Notes under the pieces: model-generated | The model's database searches: none | The model's input: the letters and a program-made list of their open reading frames with translations, nothing else | Told to the model about the DNA's origin: nothing | Shown here: piece by piece, positions 31,684 through 38,715 of the stretch | Layout of the letters: each line of letters opens with the position of its first letter | Position numbering within the stretch: position 1 is the first letter of the stretch | Source of the DNA: JBOICV01 sp050740255 | GTDB lineage: Bacteria; Pseudomonadota; Gammaproteobacteria; Nevskiales; JBOICV01 | Assembly: GCA_050740255.1 (NCBI GenBank) | Contig: JBOICV010000166.1 | Span: forward strand, 1-49,145 | Direction of reading: 5' to 3' | DNA length: 49,145 nucleotides | Position numbers and translations under genes: made by a program

Positions 31684-33059
31684 CCTCACGCCGCGATTTT
31701 CTCTCCTGGCTTGGACTCGGTTCCGTCGCCGGGCTGACCAGCGTGGCCGCGCGCCGCGCTCTGGCCCAGACCGGCCACGAAGGTCATGACATGTCCGGCA
31801 TGCAGATGCCGGGTATGGACATGTCGAAGCCTGCAGCCGTGCCACCTCCCTCCAACGTGAAACGCCATCCGCAGGGCTATTTGCCGGTGCGCACCCTCAA
31901 TGGCTGGACGCTCCCCTACAAGGTGAACAACGGCGTGAAGGAATTTCACCTCGTCGCTGAAGAAGTGGAGCACGAGTTCGCACCGGGCTGCGTCGCCAAG
32001 TGCTGGGGTTACAACGGCACCACGCCGGGACCAACCATCGAGGCCGTCGAGGGCGACCGCGTGCGCATCTTCGTCACCAACCGTCTCGGCGAGCACACCA
32101 CCATCCACTGGCACGGCCTCTATCTGCCCAGCGGCATGGACGGCGTAGGCGGGCTGAACCAGCCGCACATCAAACCGGGCGAGACCTTTGTCTACGAGTT
32201 CACGCTGAAGCAGCACGGCACGCACATGTATCACCCGCATGCCGACGAGATGGTGCAGATGGCGGTGGGCATGATGGGCCTGTTCATCATTCACCCGAAG
32301 GACGGCGAGCCGAATCCGCTGGACCGCGACTACTGCTTCCTGCTGCACAACTGGGCGCTGCACCCCGGCACCTACCGGCCCGATCCATCGATCATGACGG
32401 ACTTCGACCTGTGGACTTTCAATTCCAAGGTGTTCCCGGCGATTGATTCCATCGTCGCGCGCACCGGCGAGCGCGTGCGCATCCGCGTCGGCAATCTTTC
32501 GATGCACGAGCACCCCATGCACCTGCACGGCGTGCAGTTCTGGGTCACGGGCGGCGACGGCGGACGGTGGCCGGAGAACCGCTGGCGCACGGAGGTCACG
32601 GAGATTGTCGGCGTCGGCCAGATGCGCGACCTCGAGTTCGTGGCGATTGCGGGCGACTGGGCATTTCACTGCCACAAGTCGCATCACACCATGAACGCGA
32701 TGGGCCACGGCATTCCCAGCACCCTCGGCGTGGATCAGTCCGGCGTGGAGAAAACCATCCGTTCGATGCTGCCGGGGTACATGGCAATGGGCAAGGCCGG
32801 CATGGCCGAGCACCAGGAGCACACCAACATGGGCCACATGCAGGGACCGGAAAACACTCTGCCGATGATGGTGGGCAAGGCGCAGTTCGGAAACCTGGAG
32901 ATGGGCGGCATGTTCACGGTGGTCAAGGTGCGCGACGAGCTCGCGTCCGGCGACTACCGCGATCCAGGCTACTACCGCAATCCCAAGGGCACGGTGGCCT
33001 GGCGCACCAGCCAGGATTCCAGCTTCGGCAATCCTATTCGCAAGTCAGGCAAGGCCTGA
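31680..33059 (+). CDS. Tat-exported multicopper oxidase (CopA/CueO-like)
   Basis: 459 residues. The twin-arginine signal is SRRDFLSWLGLGSVAGL, so the folded copper enzyme is exported by Tat. Copper ligands: HWHG at 143-146, HPH at 185-187, HEHPMHLHG at 276-284 and HCHKSHH at 330-336 with Met338/Met341 nearby, covering the type 1, 2 and 3 sites. A Met-rich patch after the signal (GMQMPGMDMSK) probably supplies copper. It likely oxidises Cu(I) to less toxic Cu(II) in the periplasm. It is shorter than PcoA/CopA (about 600) because the central Met-rich domain is absent. Confidence 0.9.
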   Translation: MTSRRDFLSWLGLGSVAGLTSVAARRALAQTGHEGHDMSGMQMPGMDMSKPAAVPPPSNVKRHPQGYLPVRTLNGWTLPYKVNNGVKEFHLVAEEVEHEFAPGCVAKCWGYNGTTPGPTIEAVEGDRVRIFVTNRLGEHTTIHWHGLYLPSGMDGVGGLNQPHIKPGETFVYEFTLKQHGTHMYHPHADEMVQMAVGMMGLFIIHPKDGEPNPLDRDYCFLLHNWALHPGTYRPDPSIMTDFDLWTFNSKVFPAIDSIVARTGERVRIRVGNLSMHEHPMHLHGVQFWVTGGDGGRWPENRWRTEVTEIVGVGQMRDLEFVAIAGDWAFHCHKSHHTMNAMGHGIPSTLGVDQSGVEKTIRSMLPGYMAMGKAGMAEHQEHTNMGHMQGPENTLPMMVGKAQFGNLEMGGMFTVVKVRDELASGDYRDPGYYRNPKGTVAWRTSQDSSFGNPIRKSGKA

Positions 33060-33074
33060 CGAGGAACTCCTTCC

Positions 33075-33806
33075 ATGAAAACCATCAAAGTTCTAGCGGT
33101 TCTGGCCGCGCTCGGCGGAGTTGCGGGAGCGGGTTTCGTCTATTCCGGCGCTTACGACATGGCGGCCGACGAACCGCATTGGCCGCTCACGTTCAAGCTC
33201 ATCGAGACGATGCGCGAGCGTTCCATTGGCGTGCGCGCCAAGAGCATCGAGGTGCCCCCGCTGGATGACCCCAGGCAGGTCGCCGAAGGCGCCGAGCACT
33301 ACGCGGCGATGTGCAGCGGCTGCCATCTCGCGCCCGGCATGGAGGACACCGAGATCCGCGCCGGCCTGTATCCGCAACCGCCGCAACTGGCCGAACACAA
33401 GCATGGCGAAAGCCACGCTGACATGGACATGCGCGCGATGGCGGCGCGCCAGTTCTGGATCATCAAGCACGGCATCAAGCTCTCCGCGATGCCGGCCTGG
33501 GGCGCGACACACTCCGACGAGGCGATCTGGGGTCTGGTCGCCTTCCTGCAGAAGCTGCCGGGCATGACGCCCAAGGAGTATGCGGCGCTGACGGGTGGTG
33601 AATCCGGCGGACACGAGCACGGCCACGGACATCAGCACGGCACCGCCGAGAGTGATGACGGCCACGCCGGCCATCGTCACGGCGACCAGCTTGCGGCCGA
33701 GCCAGCGCCCGGCGGTCATGTTGATGCGCCCGGAACGTCGCCAAATGGGCATGCCGAAGCCAGGAAGGCGGAAGAGCCAGCCGATGGTCACGACCACGCC
33801 CACTGA
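33075..33806 (+). CDS. Cytochrome c with His-rich C-terminal extension
   Basis: 243 residues. An N-terminal hydrophobic segment (VLAVLAALGGVAGAGFVYSG) acts as signal or anchor. The heme site is CSGCH at 80-84; the likely axial Met139 is in LSAMPAWG. The domain ends near residue 172. The rest is a tail with HEHGHGHQHG, HAGHRHG and HDHAH, more than fifteen histidines, suited to copper or other metals. It starts 15 bases after the multicopper oxidase gene with GAGGAACTCC upstream, so it may exchange electrons with that oxidase. The combination of c-heme and metal-binding tail is the unusual point. Confidence 0.85.
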   Translation: MKTIKVLAVLAALGGVAGAGFVYSGAYDMAADEPHWPLTFKLIETMRERSIGVRAKSIEVPPLDDPRQVAEGAEHYAAMCSGCHLAPGMEDTEIRAGLYPQPPQLAEHKHGESHADMDMRAMAARQFWIIKHGIKLSAMPAWGATHSDEAIWGLVAFLQKLPGMTPKEYAALTGGESGGHEHGHGHQHGTAESDDGHAGHRHGDQLAAEPAPGGHVDAPGTSPNGHAEARKAEEPADGHDHAH

Positions 33807-33812
33807 TCCGCG

Positions 33813-34838
33813 ATGAACGCCCTGCTGCGCATCACGCCCGAGGCGGTGGACCGGAAGTTGCGCCAGACTCCGGCGCCGCTGCTGCTGGACGCGCGCCGCA
33901 GTGAGGCGTTCCGCCGCCGGCCAGAGGGGATCGCCGATGCCATACCCGTGTTGCTCGACGAATCAGAGTTGCGCTTGCCCGATGCGCCGCGTGACACCGC
34001 TATCGTGGTCTATTGCCTCTGCGACGGTCAGGCCTCCAGCACGCGCGTCGCCCTTCGTTTGCAGGCCGCGGGCTATACCGACGTGGCGGTGCTGGAGGGC
34101 GGTCTACCCGGCTGGCAGGCGCTGGGCCTGCCGTTGTCGCACCTCGGCATTGAGGCGCGCGAGCGCGTCGTCTGGATGCCCGCGCCGACACCCGCTGCTT
34201 CGGGCACGGGCACGCTGATTGCCGAACGCGCGTTTCTGACCGGCGCCGAGCTGCCGCTGCGACGGCACATGGCCGTGCTGTTCGTGGACATGGTGGATTC
34301 CACGCGTCTGTTTGCGAAGCACTCGGCCGAAAACGTGCTGCGGCTGGTGCAGGCCTTCATGCAAGTCGTGGCCGAAGTCGCCGTGCAGCACTGCGGCGAC
34401 GTGCACGACTTCGAGGGCGACGGCGCGATGCTGTATTTCGCCGGCGTCGGCGAAGCCTTGCCGGCCGCCTTCGATCTGCGCCGGGCGCTGGCTGCGCAAC
34501 GGCACTTCGAACCAGAATTGCCGCAGGCACGCTTCGCGCTCGACGCGGGGCCGCTGGTGATCGGCTACATCGGTTCTACTCAGCGTCGCTCGCTCGCCTT
34601 CATCGGCCCCAGCGTCAACACCGCCGCGCGTATCCTCAAGTTCGCCCCGCCCGATGGCATCGTCGCCACCGAAAGCGTGATCGAGAATGCCCGCCGCACC
34701 GACCCCGATCTGGCAGGACGCTTCCAGGCTTCGCCGGAACGGCAAGCGCTGAAAGGTTTCGATGCGCCCGTCGCGGTCTATCTCGCGCTGCCTGAATCTG
34801 ACGATGCGGGCGCGCACTTCCGTCGAGATCGATCATGA
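33813..34838 (+). CDS. Rhodanese domain fused to a class III nucleotide cyclase domain
   Basis: 341 residues. Residues 5-107 are a rhodanese domain (LLLDARRSEAFRRRPEGI, then VVYCLCDGQASSTR with Cys68 and Cys70 in the active loop, and VLEGGLPGW). Residues about 150-325 are a class III adenylate/guanylate cyclase domain: metal-binding Asp159 (VLFVDMVDST) and Asp203 (FEGDGAML), and Asn269/Arg273 (GPSVNTAARI) for the transition state. The adenine-selecting Lys and Asp positions appear as Asp199 and Pro266, so the product is uncertain. No signal peptide or membrane segment. It lies between the cytochrome c and DUF411 genes and overlaps DUF411 as ATGA. A cytoplasmic sensor of sulfur/copper state producing a cyclic nucleotide is an attractive inference. 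Confidence 0.85.
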   Translation: MNALLRITPEAVDRKLRQTPAPLLLDARRSEAFRRRPEGIADAIPVLLDESELRLPDAPRDTAIVVYCLCDGQASSTRVALRLQAAGYTDVAVLEGGLPGWQALGLPLSHLGIEARERVVWMPAPTPAASGTGTLIAERAFLTGAELPLRRHMAVLFVDMVDSTRLFAKHSAENVLRLVQAFMQVVAEVAVQHCGDVHDFEGDGAMLYFAGVGEALPAAFDLRRALAAQRHFEPELPQARFALDAGPLVIGYIGSTQRRSLAFIGPSVNTAARILKFAPPDGIVATESVIENARRTDPDLAGRFQASPERQALKGFDAPVAVYLALPESDDAGAHFRRDRS

Positions 34839-35356
34839 AGAAAATTACTCCGAAAGCCAGGTCACGCCAGCAGATTGCCGTGCTCGCCTTCATCGCCGTG
34901 ATGGGGGCTGCCGTCGCTGCCGCGCTCACGTGGTGGGACGCCCTCCGCCCCGATCCCGACCCGGACACCGTGGTCGTCTACAAGCGCGCGACCTGCAACT
35001 GCTGCACGAAATGGGTCACGCATCTGAAAGCAGCGGGATTCAACGTGCAAGTGCATAACGAATCCGATTTAGACGCGCGCCAGGACGCGCTCGGCATACC
35101 CCAACCGCTTCGCGCCTGCCACACCGCCACTGTCGAGGGTTATCTGGTCGAAGGCCACGTGCCGGCAGAGGACATCCGGCGCCTGCTGGCCGAGAAGCCG
35201 CATGCGCGCGGCATTGCTGTCCCCGGCATGCCCATCGGCTCGCCAGGCATGGAAATAGGCGAGCGCCGTGATCCTTACCTTACCCTGCTGTTCCACCGGA
35301 ATCCCCCACATTTCACTGGCTTACCCAAGAAAAAAGGGTCAACAGAGAACTGTTGA
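34835..35356 (+). CDS. DUF411 family metal-resistance protein with altered C-terminus
   Basis: 173 residues. An N-terminal membrane segment (IAVLAFIAVMGAAVAAALTWW) exports or anchors it. The family core follows: VYKRATCNCCTKWVTHLKAAGF (CNCC at about 54-57), HTATVEGYLVEGHVPAEDI and GIAVPGMPIGSPGME. DUF411 proteins are regular members of copper resistance clusters; the CxCC and Met residues suggest metal binding in the periplasm. After RRDPYLTLLFHRN the family sequence stops, and the end PKKKGSTENC is encoded by the ssrA terminator repeat (35324-35372). So the 3' end of the gene appears cut and replaced. The start overlaps the cyclase gene by 4 bases. Confidence 0.85.
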   Translation: MKKITPKARSRQQIAVLAFIAVMGAAVAAALTWWDALRPDPDPDTVVVYKRATCNCCTKWVTHLKAAGFNVQVHNESDLDARQDALGIPQPLRACHTATVEGYLVEGHVPAEDIRRLLAEKPHARGIAVPGMPIGSPGMEIGERRDPYLTLLFHRNPPHFTGLPKKKGSTENC

Positions 35357-35372
35357 CCCCTTCAATTGGTGG
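35324..35372. repeat. Direct-repeat copy at the ssrA 3' end (proximal att-like site)
   Basis: Forty-nine bases covering the end of the DUF411 gene, the ssrA terminator and the last bases of ssrA. It matches 28821-28870 with four substitutions and one indel, in the same orientation. The pair brackets the plus-strand copper module of about 6.5 kb. Confidence 0.75.
35330..35360 (-). terminator. Rho-independent terminator of ssrA
   Basis: On the minus strand the perfect 10-bp stem GGGTCAACAG/CTGTTGACCC (359-350 with 345-336) with a 4-base loop is followed by six T (35335-35330). It ends ssrA seven bases after its CCA. The opposite strand codes for the end of the DUF411 protein. Confidence 0.88.
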
Positions 35373-35724
35373 AGGTGGCGGGAATTGAACCCGCGTCCGT
35401 CAGTCCTACGTCCAACGCTCTACATGCGTATCCCGACTTTATTTTTCGATGAGCGCTCGCCGACGGGCAGGCAACACGCGCACTTAGCCCCTTGGAGTTT
35501 TAGCGGATCCGCCAAGGGCGGGCTTCACCGCGATCTGATGAAGTCGACGCCCGATTCCCTCGTCATCAGCACCGCAAGGGGCGGGCGCTCACCGGGTTTT
35601 AGGCGGCGAGGGCGTAGTTGTCGTCGTTCGCAACTAGCAAGTTTGCCATCCAGTTTTACGAGCAGGACAGCAGCTCGGCATGCACGCTGGAGTTCGCGAC
35701 CGCCGTCGAAGCCAAGTCACCCCC
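35367..35724 (-). ncRNA. ssrA: Transfer-messenger RNA (tmRNA)
   Basis: 358 bases on the minus strand. The 5' end GGGGGTGACTTGGCTTCGAC (from 35724) pairs with the 3' end CACCTCC-ACCA (35377-35367) to form the tRNA-like acceptor stem, and the T-arm GCGGGTTCAATTCCCGC is perfect. The resume reading frame encodes ANDDNYALAA and ends TAA (35631-35599), a typical gammaproteobacterial degradation tag. With SmpB (38197-38670) it rescues stalled ribosomes and marks their products for proteolysis. Its 3' end adjoins the accessory copper block and is the apparent insertion site. Confidence 0.96.
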
Positions 35725-35782
35725 AGTAGCAAAGTCATTCTAGCATCTTTGCGATCTTCATTTGACACAAGGTCTGAATGGT

Positions 35783-35807
35783 GGTTCACTGATACAAGAA
35801 CTGAACC
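35783..35807. promoter_or_regulatory. Possible operator of the TetR-aidB pair
   Basis: GGTTCA at 35783-35788 and TGAACC at 35802-35807 are inverted around a 13-base spacer, ending 12 bases before the TetR start. A TTGACA hexamer (35762-35767) lies upstream, but no good -10 is seen at the proper distance. Autorepression through this dyad is a guess from position. Confidence 0.35.
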
Positions 35808-35819
35808 TATATTCATATT

Positions 35820-36458
35820 ATGGCTTACCGCGAAACCGAGACGGTCCGTGCGCGCAAGCACGGCGTGCGCCAGGACATTCTGCAAGCGGCGCGGGCGCTG
35901 GTGACGACAGGCGGGTTTCGCGCGGCGCAGATGGCGGCAGTGGCCGAGCGCGCCGGCATCGCGACCGGCACGGTTTATCGCTATTTTCCGACCCAGGCGG
36001 AGTTGTTTGCTGAATTCTTCCGCATCAACAGCCAGCGTGAGGTGGATGCTTTCGCAGCCGCGGCAACAATTGGCACGAATGGCGCTGCGCGCATGCAGAA
36101 CGCGATCGAAACATTTATGGATCGCGCCTTGCGCGGCCGGCGGCTGGCCTATGCGCTGATCGCCGAGCCAGCCGATCCGCTGGTCGAGGCCGAGCGTCTG
36201 GTGTATCGCCGCGCCTATGCGCGCGTGGTCGAGAATTTGCTACGGGACGGCATTGCCGCCGGCGAGTTCGTCGCGCAGGACGTCAAGGCAAGTGCCGCCG
36301 CCCTGGTCGGGGCGCTGGCGGAATCGTTGCTCGGCCCCCTTGCGCCCCGGCAGATGGCTGGGGCCAGCCGCCTGCGCGGCGTCAGCACCGAGCGGCGCTC
36401 GCCAACGCAATCCATACTTGAATTCAGCCTGCGCGCCGTCGGCGCCAAGGAGTTCTGA
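35820..36458 (+). CDS. TetR-family regulator upstream of the AidB-like gene
   Basis: 212 residues. The helix-turn-helix domain is KHGVRQDILQAARALVTTGGFRAAQMAAVAERAGIATGTVYRYFPTQAELF at about 13-63. The C-terminal domain has no recognisable ligand signature. The stop lies one base before the start of the acyl-CoA dehydrogenase gene, so the pair forms an operon, and this protein most likely controls it and itself. Divergent from ssrA. Confidence 0.9.
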   Translation: MAYRETETVRARKHGVRQDILQAARALVTTGGFRAAQMAAVAERAGIATGTVYRYFPTQAELFAEFFRINSQREVDAFAAAATIGTNGAARMQNAIETFMDRALRGRRLAYALIAEPADPLVEAERLVYRRAYARVVENLLRDGIAAGEFVAQDVKASAAALVGALAESLLGPLAPRQMAGASRLRGVSTERRSPTQSILEFSLRAVGAKEF

Positions 36459-36459
36459 G

Positions 36460-38118
36460 ATGCTCGCCAAACCCGATCCGATGTATGCGACGCACGAGGT
36501 CTTCAACCAGCCGCCGCCGCTCGAAAACTACAACCTCTATGCGAGCGATCAGGCCTTGCGCGAGGCAACGCAGCGCGAGGGCGGCGCCTGGGGCGAGCAG
36601 CGCCTGCAAAGTTATGGACGCCTGGCCGGAACGGAGTTGCTGCCGCTGGGCTTTCTCGCGAACGCCAACAAACCCGTCCTGCGCACGCACGACCGCTATG
36701 GGCATCGCATCGACGAGATCGAGTTCCATCCGGCCTATCACCGCCTGATGGCCGCGGCGATCGAGCACGAATTGCCGTCGTTGGCCTGGCGCGAGCCCAG
36801 GTCTGGCGCGCATGTCGTCTCGCATGTATTGGGCTATCTGCATAGTCAGATCGAAGCGGGCACGGGCTGCCCGCTGACCATGACCTACGCCTGCGTGCCC
36901 GCCTTGCGTCATCAGCCGGATGTGGCCGCGGTGTGGGAGCCGCGCATCCTGTCTAAGGAATACGACCCGCGCAGCCTGCCGGCCGAGCAGAAGAAAGGCG
37001 TCACGATCGGCATGGGCATGACCGAGAAGCAGGGCGGCTCCGACGTGCGCGCCAATACCACGCGCGCCTATCCGATCGGGCAGGGCGGGCCAGGCCAGGG
37101 CTATGAGCTGGTCGGCCACAAGTGGTTTTTCTCGGCGCCGATGTGCGACGCCTTCCTGGTACTGGCGCAAAGCGAGCGCGGCCTTTCCTGTTTTCTGCTG
37201 CCGCGCTGGCGGCCGGACGGCTCGCGCAACGCCGTCCACATCCAGCGCCTCAAGGACAAGCTCGGCAACTGGTCGAACGCCTCCAGCGAAGTTGAATTCC
37301 GCGGCGCCTATGCGCAGATGATCGGCGAGGAAGGCCGCGGCGTGCCGACCATCATCGAGATGGTCACGCACACGCGCCTCGACTGCATGGCCGGTTCCGC
37401 GGCGCTGATGCGCCAGGCGGTTGCGCAAGCGGTGCATCACGCCGCCCATCGCAAGACCTTCGGCCGGCTGCTGATTGACCAGCCGCTGATGCAAAACGTG
37501 CTCGCCGATCTGGCGCTGGAGTCCGAGGCGGCAATGGCCCTGATGCTGCGGGTAGCCCGCGCTTTCGACGAAGCGCCGCAGAACGAGCAGGCCGCGGCGT
37601 TCGCCCGCATCAGCACGGCCATCGGCAAGTACTGGGTGTGCAAGCGCGCGCCGATGATGATCAACGAGGCGCAGGAGTGTCTCGGCGGCGCGGGTTACGT
37701 CGAGGAAAGCATTCTGCCGCGGCTGTATCGCGAGGCGCCGCTGAATTCCATCTGGGAAGGCAGCGGCAATATCCAGTGTCTGGACGTGCTGCGCGCGCTC
37801 GCGCGCGAGAAGGGTGTACTCGATGCTTATCTGGCGGAGGTGCAAGCCGCAGCCGGTGCGCATCCAGCTTTCGATGCGGCCCTTAAGAGCCTGCAAAGCG
37901 AATTTTCCAATCTGCAAGACATTGAATACCGCGCGCGTTCGGTGGTGGAGCGGATGGCGCTGCTATTGCAGGCAGCCTTGCTGCTTAAAGCGGGGAATTC
38001 AACGGTGGCGGATACGTTTTGTGCGGCGCGACTCGGCGAGGGCGGCAGGATGTTCGGCACGCTCGCAGCAAGCCCACGGCTCGGTGACATTGTGGAACGG
38101 GCGCGGCCGCACCTCTAG
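36460..38118 (+). CDS. aidB: AidB-type acyl-CoA dehydrogenase
   Basis: 552 residues from ATG 36460, chosen because AAGGAG precedes it by six bases and it follows the TetR stop directly; the open frame extends upstream inside the TetR gene. The features are those of AidB: N-terminal NQPPPLENYNLYASDQALREA, MGMTEKQGGSDVRANTT, YELVGHKWFFSAPMCDAFLVLA, KTFGRLLIDQPLMQNVLADL and ECLGGAGYVEESILPRLYREAPLNSIWEGSGNIQCLDVLRA. AidB is an FAD protein of the alkylation-damage response that binds DNA and has weak isovaleryl-CoA dehydrogenase activity. Here it is paired with a TetR regulator rather than Ada. Confidence 0.92.
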   Translation: MLAKPDPMYATHEVFNQPPPLENYNLYASDQALREATQREGGAWGEQRLQSYGRLAGTELLPLGFLANANKPVLRTHDRYGHRIDEIEFHPAYHRLMAAAIEHELPSLAWREPRSGAHVVSHVLGYLHSQIEAGTGCPLTMTYACVPALRHQPDVAAVWEPRILSKEYDPRSLPAEQKKGVTIGMGMTEKQGGSDVRANTTRAYPIGQGGPGQGYELVGHKWFFSAPMCDAFLVLAQSERGLSCFLLPRWRPDGSRNAVHIQRLKDKLGNWSNASSEVEFRGAYAQMIGEEGRGVPTIIEMVTHTRLDCMAGSAALMRQAVAQAVHHAAHRKTFGRLLIDQPLMQNVLADLALESEAAMALMLRVARAFDEAPQNEQAAAFARISTAIGKYWVCKRAPMMINEAQECLGGAGYVEESILPRLYREAPLNSIWEGSGNIQCLDVLRALAREKGVLDAYLAEVQAAAGAHPAFDAALKSLQSEFSNLQDIEYRARSVVERMALLLQAALLLKAGNSTVADTFCAARLGEGGRMFGTLAASPRLGDIVERARPHL

Positions 38119-38124
38119 GTTTTT

Positions 38125-38192
38125 TGTAGGAGCGAGCCAGCTCGCGACAGTTGGCGCGGTGTCGTATGGTCGCGCGCAGGCGCGCTCCTACA
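38125..38192. repeat. Inverted pair of GTAG-type REP elements
   Basis: TGTAGGAGCGAGCCAGCTCGCG (38125 onward) and, on the opposite strand from 38192, TGTAGGAGCGCGCCTGCGCG are two REP units of the GTAG-head, hairpin-body type, facing each other across about 22 bases. It fills the gap between the convergent aidB and smpB genes. REP doublets of this kind are spread by RAYT transposases; none is in the window. Confidence 0.8.
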
Positions 38193-38196
38193 GGAG

Positions 38197-38670
38197 TCAA
38201 TGGCGGAGCAGGCGTTCCTTGTCTCGTTTCCAGTCGCGCTCTTTGAGGGTGGCACGCTTGTCGTAAGCTTTCTTGCCTTTGGCGAGGCCAATTTCCAGCT
38301 TCGCGCGGCCCTGTTTCCAGTACAGCGCCGTGGGAATCAGAGTGTAGCCGGAGCGCTCCACCGCTCCGATCAAACGATTCAGCTCATGCCGATGCAGCAG
38401 TAGCTTGCGCGTGCGCGTCGGATCGGGCCGGACATGGGTTGAAACCGTCGTGGGCGGATCGAAATGCGCACCGATCAGCCAGGCCTCGCTACCCTTCATG
38501 ATCACGTAGGCTTCCGCGATGCGGCCGCGATTGGCGCGCAAGGATTTCACTTCCCAGCCCTGCAAGGCCAGGCCCGCTTCCAGTTTTTCTTCGATGAAAT
38601 AGTCGTGGCGTGCGCGGCGGTTGAGTGCGACCGTGCTGCCACCGGGCTTTTTCTTTTTATTCTGGCTCAT
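38197..38670 (-). CDS. smpB: SsrA-binding protein SmpB
   Basis: 157 residues from ATG 38670; a much longer open frame upstream (to 39222) is the complement of the transporter gene and is not family sequence. The family sequence begins after a Lys-rich start (KKKKPGGS): ALNRRARHDYFIEEKLEAGLALQGWEVKSLR, then GRIAEAYV, LIGAHFDP, TRTRKLLLHRHEL and LYWKQGRAKLEIGLAKGKKAYDKR. SmpB binds tmRNA and places it on stalled ribosomes. ssrA lies 2.5 kb away. No Shine-Dalgarno is seen. A TATAAT box (38682-38677) sits seven bases before the ATG, which would make the transcript nearly leaderless. Confidence 0.95.
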   Translation of the reverse strand: MSQNKKKKPGGSTVALNRRARHDYFIEEKLEAGLALQGWEVKSLRANRGRIAEAYVIMKGSEAWLIGAHFDPPTTVSTHVRPDPTRTRKLLLHRHELNRLIGAVERSGYTLIPTALYWKQGRAKLEIGLAKGKKAYDKRATLKERDWKRDKERLLRH

Positions 38671-38676
38671 GGGGGA

Positions 38677-38684
38677 ATTATAAT
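38677..38684. promoter_or_regulatory. Shared divergent -10 region of smpB and the NSS transporter
   Basis: ATTATAAT reads as TATAAT on both strands: minus at 38682-38677 for smpB and plus at 38679-38684 for the transporter starting at 38716. The -35 elements are weak on both sides. The minus-strand start point would fall on or next to the smpB ATG. Confidence 0.45.
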
Positions 38685-38715
38685 CGCCCGATGCGCCCCG
38701 TTCTGAAACGAGACG

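Noticed and set aside
31686..32837. 383-codon minus-strand frame opposite the multicopper oxidase
   Set aside because: Antisense shadow of a well-supported gene; its product is His/Val/Ala-rich without any domain.
28663..35366. An integrase or transposase gene for the putative island
   Set aside because: All frames between the repeats were read; none shows a tyrosine or serine recombinase or a transposase motif.
36217..36459. Upstream extension of the aidB reading frame
   Set aside because: It lies inside the TetR gene in another frame. ATG 36460 has a good Shine-Dalgarno and gives the normal AidB N-terminus.
36424..37917. 497-codon minus-strand frame opposite aidB
   Set aside because: Antisense shadow caused by high GC; no recognisable domain or Shine-Dalgarno.
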